The position numbers were made by a program, and so were the translations under genes. Under the pieces are notes generated by a model. That model was not told where the DNA came from and did not search any database. It worked only from the letters and a program-made list of their open reading frames with translations. Below, one piece after another: positions 53,471 through 62,973 of a DNA stretch of 64,000 bases. Each line of letters begins with the position of its first letter. Positions within the stretch are counted from its first letter, which is position 1. This DNA is from Mycolicibacterium frederiksbergense (GTDB lineage Bacteria > Actinomycetota > Actinomycetes > Mycobacteriales > Mycobacteriaceae), in contig NZ_CP038799.1 of the NCBI RefSeq assembly GCF_012223425.1, forward strand, positions 1,364,001-1,428,000, read 5' to 3'.

Positions 53471-53503
53471 AACAACCTCATCCACAGGTCTTGACAATAT
53501 CTC

Positions 53504-53512
53504 AACGCGCCG
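53504..53512. repeat. 9-bp target duplication of the IS256 element, right
   Basis: AACGCGCCG, equal to 52019-52027. It closes the IS256 insertion inside the acyltransferase gene. Confidence 0.88.
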
Positions 53513-53906
53513 TCTGACTGGCCACCTACTCGCCTTTGGCGGGGTCGCCGTCATGCTTGCAGCGACCTGGCACTGGTCCGAGTCCTATGAAATCGCCTGG
53601 AAGTACTCATTTCAAAATGTCGGAATCGGGATCTTCTTTTTCGGCGTCGTATTCGCATACAACTACGACTGGCTCAGACGACTACTGGAGCTTAAGCCGA
53701 TCACACATCTTGGAAAAATTAGCTACGAGCTCTACCTATGGCACTATCCGATTCTGATGTTCGTACTTCTTGTCATACCGACTCGCGGACTTGCAGTTCC
53801 TGTCGCGCTTGTATCTACAGTCATTATCGCGGACATCGCGTACCGCCTCACCACAAAGCGACTTGCCCGGGTACGCAAGAGATTCGGCGGACACCCCACA
53901 ACATAG
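53513..53906 (+). pseudogene. Acyltransferase-3 gene, 3' fragment
   Basis: The last 394 bases, reading LTGHLLAFGGVAVMLAATWH, then ITHLGKISYELYLWHYPILM, the conserved C-terminal LWHYP motif of OafA-type acyltransferases. It ends in TAG at 53904-53906 and joins the other two parts in frame. Confidence 0.87.
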
Positions 53907-54003
53907 AATGGCTGCCGGCGCGCCTGCCTGCCATCACGAGGTGCGGCGTCATCTCAACCGTGGCGAGCGAAGATCCCAAAGCTCCAGAGCGAGAGTTTGT
54001 TTT

Positions 54004-55797
54004 CTACAGCCATCGCGGCTCAGTTTTTTGGGCGCTCCCTCGTGTAATCTCGCCGTACAGTCTTTCGGCCTCCTCGATTCGGGTGATACCAATGCCGAAG
54101 ACCAGCACTTGACCGCCTAGTCCGTCTGATACCGGCGAAAGAACTGCAGCTGTCGCCTCTTCAACCTGGAGGTAACGCCGACTCCAGGTATCGGTGTCCA
54201 GTGCCAATTTTCCATTCACAACCACTAGCCGCGTTGAGTACCTCCCCCGCTGAGCAGTCAATTCCGAAGGGTCTTTTGTGCCAATGACCCACTCACTGGA
54301 AATGAGTAGCGTTGTCCTTCCAGCGCGACTTCGCTTGCTCCACCGATCGACCACGAGCACACCACCGCCTGGAACCGCCGCGACGAGGCGGCTGCACTGG
54401 CCGTCTGCGGTGCTTACGCGTCCTCCAATCGCAGGGACCGATAGGTGCGATAACGTCGTCTGCGGTATAGGAACAGCACGGGTGTACCGGCCCACTTTGA
54501 AGCAATCCGCGAATATCACTGGCTCTGACCCCACGTATAACGGCCCGTTGTGGCGGGCAGCACCACGATCGCGGTCGCGCTGCCGCCCCGTGCAATACAG
54601 CGAGGTACCAGGGTCAACGATGAAACGACACCCGTCGACATCCACTTCAAGTGCCAGGAAATCGGCATGCCCATGACCTGGATTCCATCGCGGCCCTATT
54701 GCCCCGGAATCCATAATGAGGGATAGCCCTCCGGAGGAGAGTCGTTGATAGCCTCCACTTGCAAGCGCACCTGCGTCGGCGTCGACTTTCTTGTGGAGGA
54801 GTCCACCAGGCGCAGGTACCTCGCCGATCCAACTGTCGTTGAAGAGCGCGATGTCGCCGTCTTCATGGGTCAAGAACAACCATGCGCGCTCCGCTGCCGC
54901 GCCGCGCTCTGCCGCGAGTTTTCGTGTAGCCGCTGACAGGAAAGGACATGACGCGAAGATTCGCAGGGACATAACTGTCAGGCCTTGATACATCGCCGAC
55001 CGCTCGACTTGTGTACCATCCGCCAAGACAGTGGCCCGGATTATCCGGCTGGTTTCCCGGTCAAGAACTTTGGCCTGCTTTGGCGAAATTGATTCGGCAG
55101 CAAGGTGATAGAGGCAAAGTGCTGCAAGATTTCGTTCCGTATGATTATTGCGCAGTTCGTACTCGATGTTCCGCCAGACGAAACCAGCATCGAGTCGGGC
55201 GAAGGCGGCAAGAGGTACGCGCAAATCCTCCGCAAGGTTATCCTGCTGCATGGCGATCGCCACGCCACTCACCAGCGCCAACAGCCGATGCGAAGCGCAG
55301 TAGGGTGACCAGCCGACTGCGAAAGCGTCAGGCTCTGCAAAACTTCGCCATCTTCCGAACCTGGATAGCAAGGCGATCGCGATTCGCTGGTGAGCAGGAT
55401 CTCCACTAGCAACCAACGAGTGGACAACTTCAAGCTGACCAAGCTTCATGCGCCAGAGGTGGATGTCGCGCTCATCCGGTAGCTGGTGGCACCAGTCGAT
55501 CGCCTCTATTGATTCGAAGTCGACAGTGCGACCTAAGATTTCGAACTTTCCGCCTGCCGCGTCATCAAGTTCGCTGGGTGTGTGAGCGTAAAACTGACCG
55601 ACAAAGGACGCGAGTGCCGTCGGCACATTGTGACACTCAAGCACAACTGGCAAATCAGCTGCTGTAGAACGAATGGACTGCTCGTAAAGATTGGCAAACC
55701 TCGGGACAGCTTTGTTCCGCACAATTCGCTTCACCTGGAACACCGCCATGCGAGGGGTCAAGCGTGCTGCCGCCCGTAAGGCACTCCGAATTGACAC
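54004..55797 (-). CDS. Heparinase II/III-type polysaccharide lyase
   Basis: This 597-residue protein has an alpha/alpha toroid N-terminal part with ERNLAALCLYHLAAESISPK and YQGLTVMSLR, then the beta-sandwich with the NPGHGHADFLALEVDVDG catalytic His region and YCTGRQRDRDRGAARHNGP. The family cleaves uronate-containing polysaccharides by beta-elimination. No clear signal peptide was seen. Together with an AlgD-like dehydrogenase in the same locus it suggests a uronate polymer. It follows the FkbM gene on the same strand by 64 bp. Confidence 0.78.
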   Translation of the reverse strand: MSIRSALRAAARLTPRMAVFQVKRIVRNKAVPRFANLYEQSIRSTAADLPVVLECHNVPTALASFVGQFYAHTPSELDDAAGGKFEILGRTVDFESIEAIDWCHQLPDERDIHLWRMKLGQLEVVHSLVASGDPAHQRIAIALLSRFGRWRSFAEPDAFAVGWSPYCASHRLLALVSGVAIAMQQDNLAEDLRVPLAAFARLDAGFVWRNIEYELRNNHTERNLAALCLYHLAAESISPKQAKVLDRETSRIIRATVLADGTQVERSAMYQGLTVMSLRIFASCPFLSAATRKLAAERGAAAERAWLFLTHEDGDIALFNDSWIGEVPAPGGLLHKKVDADAGALASGGYQRLSSGGLSLIMDSGAIGPRWNPGHGHADFLALEVDVDGCRFIVDPGTSLYCTGRQRDRDRGAARHNGPLYVGSEPVIFADCFKVGRYTRAVPIPQTTLSHLSVPAIGGRVSTADGQCSRLVAAVPGGGVLVVDRWSKRSRAGRTTLLISSEWVIGTKDPSELTAQRGRYSTRLVVVNGKLALDTDTWSRRYLQVEEATAAVLSPVSDGLGGQVLVFGIGITRIEEAERLYGEITRGSAQKTEPRWL

Positions 55798-55861
55798 CTA
55801 GACGTGCCCTTCCGTCAAAACGCCAACGAACGCCGCGGCCGACCACTCAGGAAGCAGCAAG

Positions 55862-56596
55862 TCAACGCAAGGGGCGAGAGAACAAGAAATTGTTGGCATA
55901 GCCCGCTGTTCGTGGCCGTTGATCGAGTTGGTCTCGCTGGACATCGAAGTCGGCGAACGGATGCATTGCACCGTGCTGGCGGAATAGCACCTCGGTGTAG
56001 CCCAAATCAGCCAACCAGGCTGTGATTCGCGCTAGGCCACCTGGATTGTGCCGCTCTTCGATCTCGATATAGATGTATGCACTGCTTCGTCGCAGCGTCT
56101 CTTCCGAGCCGTGAAGGAGAGGCTCTTCGTGACCCTCAACGTCGACCTTGAAAAATCCGACATCGGCTATCCCGAATGAATCCAACGTTGCCAGCGGAAC
56201 CTGCACAGTGCTCGCCTCAGCTTCCAGTTGGTGCAGGCTGGCCTCTCCCTGATGCGATGGTGGCGGCACGTGTAGATCAGCAATCCCAGCCGAATCCGAA
56301 AGCGCACAATTGTGGACAGTCAGGCCGCGAATTCCGCTCACAGCAAGCCGGCGGGCCAGACGTGGCTGGGGCTCGAACGCAATCACACCACTCGCGGAGC
56401 GCGCAATCCAGTACGCATAGCTTCCGACGTTGGCGCCGGCGTCGATCGCGACCTTCTCGGCTGGCACGAGAGCTGAGAGTTCCCGACCCGGGGCATAGAA
56501 ACCCGAGAGTGCGTGGCGGTTTCTCACGGCACGTAGCTGCACCTCGGCCCGCGCAGGCAGGTACCTAAGCCCACGCCGCGCAGCATCTTTCAGCAA
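55862..56596 (-). CDS. FkbM-family methyltransferase
   Basis: This 244-residue SAM-dependent O-methyltransferase has EKVAIDAGANVGSYAYWIAR at the SAM site, GVIAFEPQPRLARRLAV and FFKVDVEGHEEPLLHG with the catalytic/metal region. It probably methylates a sugar hydroxyl in the polysaccharide. It lies between the sugar transferase and the lyase on the minus strand. Confidence 0.82.
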   Translation of the reverse strand: MLKDAARRGLRYLPARAEVQLRAVRNRHALSGFYAPGRELSALVPAEKVAIDAGANVGSYAYWIARSASGVIAFEPQPRLARRLAVSGIRGLTVHNCALSDSAGIADLHVPPPSHQGEASLHQLEAEASTVQVPLATLDSFGIADVGFFKVDVEGHEEPLLHGSEETLRRSSAYIYIEIEERHNPGGLARITAWLADLGYTEVLFRQHGAMHPFADFDVQRDQLDQRPRTAGYANNFLFSRPLR

Positions 56597-56869
56597 AACA
56601 CGATCCTCTTCTACTTGCCCGTTTGCGTCAACCTTAGTGAGCGCGTTGAGTCAAGTCTAGGCGACGGCCCCCACAAACTGAGATCACGAAAATCATTTGC
56701 TTACTTGGTAACTGGATCTAGCGCGACACGCAACGAGGATAGAGACCAACCTTCAGACACGTCGCGCCTCCCGCCTGCTACAACGCGCAATACACTGTTC
56801 TCACTTGCGAACAGGCTGGAGGTGAACCGTTCTGTAAACTACGGCCTCGTCACGTAATGCGCTGAGATA

Positions 56870-58411
56870 TCAGCGCTCGCGATAGAACACGACTTCTCTG
56901 AAAGTCCGGAGAATGATCTTGATGTCGAGCCACAACGACCAGTTCTCGATGTAGAAATTGTCATATCGCGCGCGGTCCTCGATGGAAGTGTCACCTCTTA
57001 AGCCACTAACTTGCGCGAACCCTGTCAGTCCGACCTGCACACGATGGCGGTGAGCGTAGCGCTCGAACTGAGTCGAGAACTGCTCGACAAAGTGTGGTCG
57101 CTCAGGACGCGGACCCACGAGCGTCATGTCGCCACGAAGAATGTTCCAGAGTTGTGGAAGCTCATCGATAGAAGTACAGCGCAACAGCTTTCCGACCGGT
57201 CCGACGCGGTTGTCCGATGCCACGCTCCACTGTGTCTGGGACTCGGTTTCGTTTGCGGGTCGCATAGACCGGAACTTGAGCAGTTCAAAGTGTTTACCGT
57301 CCCGCCCGACCCTGACCTGCCTGAAGATAACGCCCGGCCCGCCCTCGAGACGAACGGCCAATGCCGCCGCCGCAAGCACCGGCGACAATAGAACGACTGC
57401 AGTCAGCGACACGGCGATGTCGAACGCGCGTTTGATGATCCGCGCTGGGCCTCGAAGATTTGGATTACGAATACGCATGATCGGAATGGAGCCGATATGG
57501 TCAGCTGACCCGGTGAGCGTATGAAAGTGATGCATCCTCGGCACCACCAAGAGTTCCGTCGCGGTACATACTGTTGTTCTCACCGCGTCTGACAGCTCAC
57601 GCTCATCAAAACTGCCGTCGGCTACGAGCAGTGTGTCAGCACCGGTCGTTAAGACAGCCATGTCGAGATCAGTCAGCTGGCCCAACCGGGGTAGCAGCGC
57701 TGCAGCGCAGGGCACTTCGTCGTCATCGACGAAGCCAACCGGCCAGAGGCCGTATTCCCGATGTTCAGCCAGGGTCCTGGCGAGTTCTACTGCAGCTTGG
57801 CCACCGCCGATCAAAACGGTCCGATGCCTGGCGATGCCGGCTCGACGCCCCACCGCGATGACGCGAGTTGTGACGACCCTACCCACGACAACCAGTGCTA
57901 CCGCCTGACAAGCCGTCTCCAGAAAGACAAGAACCGCCGCCTTCTGATTCAGATACAGAACAATCGCCGATACCGCGGCTACTGCTGCCAAGAGACGGGT
58001 GATGATCGTAGGCAGTTCATCTAAGACGCTGAGATGCAGCGGCGCGACGTACCTTCCGCCCGCAGTAAGCAGCAGAGTGGCCAGCACCGCCAACGTCACG
58101 GTCGCGTAGAACTGCGGGGGCCTCCAAGCGAGCGGGGCGAGCAGCATGACAAAGTCGACGACCGGCACGACCATCCAGGCACGCACCCGGCTCAGGTGCG
58201 TTACGGCAGATCGTCGAACGCTTTTTTTCGATGTCTCGGCTGGGACTACAGCCCGAACAGGCCGGACAACCGAAGCGCCCAGCAGTCGGTCGGCAACATT
58301 ATGCGCATCCGTCGAGAAGCGATCGGGTACTGGCGCCGCTCGACCTCCACTGAGATGCTCTTCGTCGGTCTGCCTGGGTGCCGCCACGACCGTGGGATCG
58401 ACAACAGTCAT
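56870..58411 (-). CDS. Polyprenyl-phosphate sugar transferase (WcaJ/PssY type)
   Basis: This 513-residue initiating enzyme transfers a sugar-1-phosphate to undecaprenyl phosphate. The N-terminal part has several membrane segments (VPVVDFVMLLAPLAW, VTLAVLATLLLTAGG and others) and a CoA-binding-like domain (RTVLIGGGQAAVELARTLAE). The C-terminal catalytic domain holds KRAFDIAVSLTAVVLLSPVL, FRSMRPANET, SIDELPQLWNILRGDMTLVG and GPRPERPHFVEQF. The ATG at 58411 is used. It starts the lipid-linked pathway of the locus. Confidence 0.9.
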   Translation of the reverse strand: MTVVDPTVVAAPRQTDEEHLSGGRAAPVPDRFSTDAHNVADRLLGASVVRPVRAVVPAETSKKSVRRSAVTHLSRVRAWMVVPVVDFVMLLAPLAWRPPQFYATVTLAVLATLLLTAGGRYVAPLHLSVLDELPTIITRLLAAVAAVSAIVLYLNQKAAVLVFLETACQAVALVVVGRVVTTRVIAVGRRAGIARHRTVLIGGGQAAVELARTLAEHREYGLWPVGFVDDDEVPCAAALLPRLGQLTDLDMAVLTTGADTLLVADGSFDERELSDAVRTTVCTATELLVVPRMHHFHTLTGSADHIGSIPIMRIRNPNLRGPARIIKRAFDIAVSLTAVVLLSPVLAAAALAVRLEGGPGVIFRQVRVGRDGKHFELLKFRSMRPANETESQTQWSVASDNRVGPVGKLLRCTSIDELPQLWNILRGDMTLVGPRPERPHFVEQFSTQFERYAHRHRVQVGLTGFAQVSGLRGDTSIEDRARYDNFYIENWSLWLDIKIILRTFREVVFYRER

Positions 58412-58956
58412 GATCCGCTGCCCGCAACATCTGATGTACTATTTACGGCCGCGTCACTCGGCAAACGCAAAAACTGAGAGCCCCCGGCGTGTAGCAGGTC
58501 CGAGCAACCCACTGGGCCTCGCATCCAGTCCCGGACCATTGTTCCAGATTCAAACTCACTACCCCTCCAGCCTTGGCCAGTCACCAGTTTGCCAGTCGCG
58601 TTGACACCGCCACCGCCACCCCAGAGGCTTCAACTCCGTCGACGCCCGACCACGTCACATATTTATATCCTTTGAGCAGCATATTAGTACCCTATTGACG
58701 TAGCAGTCAGTTCGATCGTGGATTTTTCCTAGAGTTAACCCGTCGAACCTAGCCAACCGACGCAGGTACCGCCAAGAAACTCCAGTTCAAGAGCACTTTA
58801 GTCGTCCGTAGGTGCAGTCAGAAATGTCGCTGTGCCACCATGTTGAAGTGTGCAGACCTTTTCGGCACGTGGGTATCGGATTATTTGCTGGGAGCAGGTC
58901 ATCTCCGCACGAGTTTCCGACCCTGGCCGTCTCTTCGGACTTGCAGGAGGTTTGGG
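58412..58956. other. AT-rich intergenic stretch upstream of the sugar transferase
   Basis: No convincing gene. An AT-rich core at about 58660-58740 contains a run like TATTTATATCC and, on the minus strand, GCTACGTCAATA (58693-58704). That 12-mer differs at one base from the GCAACGTCAATA upstream of the secreted genes. It is the probable promoter region of the minus-strand genes, but I could not fix the boxes. Confidence 0.5.
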
Positions 58957-59103
58957 ATGGTAACCACAGTCGGACGCGAAATGCGCCGCGAGGGACTGAG
59001 ACAGCAAATTTTTGGTGAGGGCGCCAGTGAGTCGAGACAGTCGCTCGAAGCACCAAAGCGTGAGCACGTGCGGTCTGCGCCGGGCCGGCTGCTAAGACCG
59101 TGA
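58957..59103 (+). CDS. Hypothetical 48-residue protein
   Basis: ATG at 58957 preceded six bases by AGGAGG (58945-58950), one of the best ribosome sites in the window. The frame reads TTVGREMRREGLRQQIFGEG and ends RLLRP. The product is basic and unlike any family I know. It may be real or a remnant in a degraded stretch; there is no clear promoter. Confidence 0.35.
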   Translation: MVTTVGREMRREGLRQQIFGEGASESRQSLEAPKREHVRSAPGRLLRP

Positions 59104-59307
59104 CTGTGGATAGCGCCGAAGCCAGGACGCAGCGGTGTCGCCGGCGTTTGTCATCGACGCGTGAAGTTTGCCGGACACGATATGTCTATAGCTGCAACAC
59201 CTGAGTAGTGGCGGCAAGAAGCGACGACCACTGATACTTGGTCGAGTTCGGGCGACGGAAGATGCTCGAACAGGTCACTGAACCTGCGGAAAGTCGAGGA
59301 GCCTGCC

Positions 59308-59826
59308 CTGCACGTCCTATTCGTCTGTACTGGGAATATATGCCGCTCACCCACTGCTGAACGGCTCGCACTGGCATACGCCGTCCGACAACAGATCCCA
59401 GACTTCACGGCCTCCAGCGCAGGAACACGCGGATTGGTTGGGCACCCAATGCACAACGAAGCCGAGCGGGTTCTAGAGCGGCTGCACGGTGACCCGTCTT
59501 CCTTCGCTGCGAGACGTCTCACCCGAAGAATTGCGGTCTCGGCTGATCTCGTTTTAACCATGACCAAGGATCACCGGGATCAGGTGCTGGAGATAGCCCC
59601 GCAAAAGCTCAATCGAACGTTCAGCCTGCCCGAAGCAGCACACCTCGTGACTGCACTGGGCGCACAGACTGTTGCAGATCTCGCTAATCTGCGGCCCAAA
59701 TTGATCATGGGCGAGGTCCCGGACATCGTTGACCCGATCGGCCAGCGCCCCGAAGTCTTCGCGGCCGTCGGCCAACAGATCGCCGATCTGCTGCCGCCGG
59801 TGCTCGAACTTTGCCGTCCCGAGTGA
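59308..59826 (+). CDS. Low-molecular-weight protein tyrosine phosphatase
   Basis: This ~172-residue phosphatase opens LHVLFVCTGNICRSPTAERL, carrying the catalytic P-loop CxxxxxRS; later VPDIVDPIGQRPEVF holds the acid Asp. It removes phosphate from tyrosine, and the likely partner is the BY-kinase at 40914. In frame upstream of the P-loop there is no ATG, GTG or TTG before a TAG at 59206. The first canonical start (ATG 59434) would lose the active site. CTG at 59308, six bases after GAGGAG, is the best start. Confidence 0.75.
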   Translation: MHVLFVCTGNICRSPTAERLALAYAVRQQIPDFTASSAGTRGLVGHPMHNEAERVLERLHGDPSSFAARRLTRRIAVSADLVLTMTKDHRDQVLEIAPQKLNRTFSLPEAAHLVTALGAQTVADLANLRPKLIMGEVPDIVDPIGQRPEVFAAVGQQIADLLPPVLELCRPE

Positions 59827-60842
59827 CCCGCAACGTGCGCCCTCCGCGACGCGCCGCCCGGCGTCCTCCGCGCGTCACGATTCCCGTCACGCTGACGGTC
59901 GCCGCACTGCTCTATGTGGTCGCCGCGCTCATCGCGCGCACCGTCCCGCTGGCCAACCTGCCGGCCCTGGTGCTCGCGGCAGGCTTCGCCTATGTCCCGC
60001 TGTTCGCCCTCTGCGCGGTGATTCTCACCGCGTTATGCCGCAAGAAACTGCTCTCCATGATCGGCATCGTCCTGCTGGCGACGTGTGTGGCCGTCCAGGT
60101 GCCCTGGCACGATCTCGGGCGCACATCCGGCACCGCCCCGCCGAGCATCGAACTGAGGGTGCTGTCCTCCAACATCCAAAAGGGCGAGGTCGACCCGACG
60201 GCGTTCATCAACCTCGCCGTGGACAGCGCCGACATCATCACGATGTCCGAACTGACCGCCGAGGCCGCGGCACGTTTCCGCGAGGGTGGCCTCCGCAGGA
60301 CCTTTCCGTATTCGATCCTCGTTCCCCGGCCGGGCGCCGGTGGCATGGGTCTCTGGAGCCGATACCCCCTCACTGCCCTGGCGCCCTCGAACTACGGCAA
60401 CAACTTCATCGCCGCGCGCGTACGCGTCCCCGGCGTTCGAGACGATCCCGTGGTCGCCAGCGTCCACCTGATGTCCCCGCTCGCCGGCGGTGCCAACACT
60501 TTCGCGCAGTGGAACCACCGGATCACCGCCGCCAAAGCCGAGTTCGCGGACTACGCCGAAACTGCCGGCCCGGCCGCGGTGATCATCGCCGGCGACTTCA
60601 ACGCCACACCCGATATGCGGCAGTTCCGCGATCTCCTGGACGTCGGCTACCGCGACGCGGTCAACCAGACCGGAGCGGGCTTCTCCCCCACCTATTCACC
60701 GCACCCCGCGATCCCGCCGCTGATCACCATCGACCATGTGCTGACCCGCAACTCGACGGCGCAGTCGATCCACACCGTCGACATCCCGGGCACCGACCAT
60801 CGCGCGCTGCTCGCCACCGTCGCGGTCCCGCTGGTCCCGTAG
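59823..60842 (+). CDS. Membrane-anchored endonuclease/exonuclease/phosphatase-family protein, paralogue 2
   Basis: This 339-residue protein resembles the one at 35775-36695 in order and sequence: basic N-terminus, three hydrophobic segments (VALLYVVAALIARTVPL-like), then the EEP domain with LRVLSSNIQKGEVDP, DIITMSELTAE, VIIAGDFNATPDMRQF and TIDHVLTRNSTAQ with GTDHRALLAT. The GTG at 59823 overlaps the phosphatase stop; a TTG at 59811 is an alternative. Together the two copies bracket the exopolysaccharide island. Confidence 0.78.
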   Translation: MTRNVRPPRRAARRPPRVTIPVTLTVAALLYVVAALIARTVPLANLPALVLAAGFAYVPLFALCAVILTALCRKKLLSMIGIVLLATCVAVQVPWHDLGRTSGTAPPSIELRVLSSNIQKGEVDPTAFINLAVDSADIITMSELTAEAAARFREGGLRRTFPYSILVPRPGAGGMGLWSRYPLTALAPSNYGNNFIAARVRVPGVRDDPVVASVHLMSPLAGGANTFAQWNHRITAAKAEFADYAETAGPAAVIIAGDFNATPDMRQFRDLLDVGYRDAVNQTGAGFSPTYSPHPAIPPLITIDHVLTRNSTAQSIHTVDIPGTDHRALLATVAVPLVP

Positions 60843-60852
60843 AAACGCCGAA

Positions 60853-60873
60853 GCCCCGCCACGAGGGCGGGGC
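60853..60873 (-). terminator. Convergent terminator of rplA and the EEP gene
   Basis: GCCCCGCC (60853-60860) pairs with GGCGGGGC (60866-60873) around ACGAG. It lies between the EEP stop (60842) and the rplA stop (60898). No long T-run, but its position fits transcript ends from both sides. Confidence 0.65.
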
Positions 60874-60897
60874 AACGGGGTTGAACTCTGGGTCAGG

Positions 60898-61611
60898 CTA
60901 GACCTGATCCTCTGTGAAGTTCCGGGTGACCGCCGGGTCGACCGGGATGCCCGGGCCGGTGGTGGTCGAGACGGTGACCTTCTTGACGTAACGCCCCTTG
61001 GACGACGACGGCTTGGCCCGCAGGATCTCATCCAGCGCGGCACCGTAGTTCTCGGCGAGCGCCTTCTCGTCGAAGGACGCCTTGCCGATCACGAAGTGCA
61101 GGTTGGACTGCTTGTCGACGCGGAAGTTGATCTTGCCGCCCTTGATGTCGTTGACGGCCTTGGTGACGTCAGCGGTCACGGTGCCCGTCTTCGGGTTCGG
61201 CATCAGACCACGCGGGCCCAGCACACGCGCGATGCGCCCGACCTTGGCCATCTGGTCGGGAGTGGCGATCGCGGCGTCGAAGTCCAGGAAACCGCCCTGG
61301 ATCTTCTCGATCAGGTCATCGCTGCCGACGATATCGGCGCCTGCTGCGACGGCCTGCTCGGCCTTCTCACCCACGGCGAACACCGCGACACGGGCCGTCT
61401 TACCGGTGCCGTGCGGCAGGTTGACGGTGCCACGCACCATCTGGTCTGCCTTGCGGGGATCCACGCCCAAGCGGATCGCGACCTCGACGGTGGCGTCCTG
61501 CTTCTTCGAGGAGGTCTCCTTGGCCAACTTGGCGGCCTGGAGCGGGGTGTACAGATTGTCGCGGTCCACCTTTTCGGCGGCTTCGCGGTAAGCCTTGCTG
61601 TTCTTGCTCAT
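60898..61611 (-). CDS. rplA: 50S ribosomal protein L1
   Basis: This 237-residue protein of the L1 stalk binds 23S rRNA and, in many bacteria, represses its own operon. Family segments are [35 protein letters not shown] and [20 protein letters not shown]. It follows rplK by 65 bp in the usual order and ends at the convergent terminator. It is the last core gene before the accessory island. Confidence 0.97.
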   Translation of the reverse strand: MSKNSKAYREAAEKVDRDNLYTPLQAAKLAKETSSKKQDATVEVAIRLGVDPRKADQMVRGTVNLPHGTGKTARVAVFAVGEKAEQAVAAGADIVGSDDLIEKIQGGFLDFDAAIATPDQMAKVGRIARVLGPRGLMPNPKTGTVTADVTKAVNDIKGGKINFRVDKQSNLHFVIGKASFDEKALAENYGAALDEILRAKPSSSKGRYVKKVTVSTTTGPGIPVDPAVTRNFTEDQV

Positions 61612-61676
61612 TGTGAATCCAATCCTGTTACTGGACGGTGGTTAGCGAGCCGAGCCGGCTCTCCCACGCGTTCTGA

Positions 61677-62105
61677 CTACTTGACCGTGATGCCCATGGA
61701 CCGGGCGGTGCCGGCGATGATCTTCGCGGCAGCGTCGATGTCGTTGGCGTTGAGGTCTTCCTTCTTGGTCTCGGCGATCTCACGCACCTGGTCCCAGGTC
61801 ACCGAGGCGACCTTGGTGGTGTGCGGGGTGCCGGAACCCTTCTGCACGCCTGCGGCCTTGAGCAGCAGCTTGGCGGCGGGCGGGGTCTTCAGGGCGAACG
61901 TGAAGGAGCGATCCTCGTAGACACTGATCTCCACGGGGATGACGTTCCCGCGCTGCGACTCGGTCGCGGCGTTGTACGCCTTGCAGAATTCCATGATGTT
62001 GACGCCGTGCTGGCCGAGCGCCGGACCCACGGGCGGAGCAGGGTTGGCCTGCCCGGCCTGGATCTGGAGCTTGATCAACCCGACGACCTTCTTCTTCGGG
62101 GCCAT
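61677..62105 (-). CDS. rplK: 50S ribosomal protein L11
   Basis: This 142-residue protein binds the GTPase centre of 23S rRNA and affects RelA signalling. Its N-terminal [20 protein letters not shown] and [16 protein letters not shown] are intact. It follows nusG by 52 bp and rplA comes next; the order nusG-rplK-rplA is conserved in bacteria. Confidence 0.97.
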   Translation of the reverse strand: MAPKKKVVGLIKLQIQAGQANPAPPVGPALGQHGVNIMEFCKAYNAATESQRGNVIPVEISVYEDRSFTFALKTPPAAKLLLKAAGVQKGSGTPHTTKVASVTWDQVREIAETKKEDLNANDIDAAAKIIAGTARSMGITVK

Positions 62106-62157
62106 GCTCTGGTTTTTCCTTCTCTCGATGGGCCCGGCCGATATCCGGGCCCGAAAA

Positions 62158-62973
<816 letters not shown>

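Larger units (their letters stand above)
52028..53503 (+). mobile_element. IS256-family insertion sequence, 1476 bp
   Basis: Terminal inverted repeats of about 27 bp match at 21 positions (both begin GAG; the inner CCTGTGGATGAG block is exact). Nine-bp duplications lie on both sides. One transposase gene reads in the same direction as the host gene. It is the second insertion in the acyltransferase. Confidence 0.9.

Noticed and set aside
58787..59056. 89-residue minus-strand frames upstream of the phosphatase
   Set aside because: No ribosome site, no domain and mixed codon use; the plus-strand 48-residue frame has a better start.
59434..59826. Tyrosine phosphatase starting at the ATG at 59434
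   Set aside because: It would lack the CTGNICRS loop, the catalytic centre, although that loop is in frame and intact upstream.
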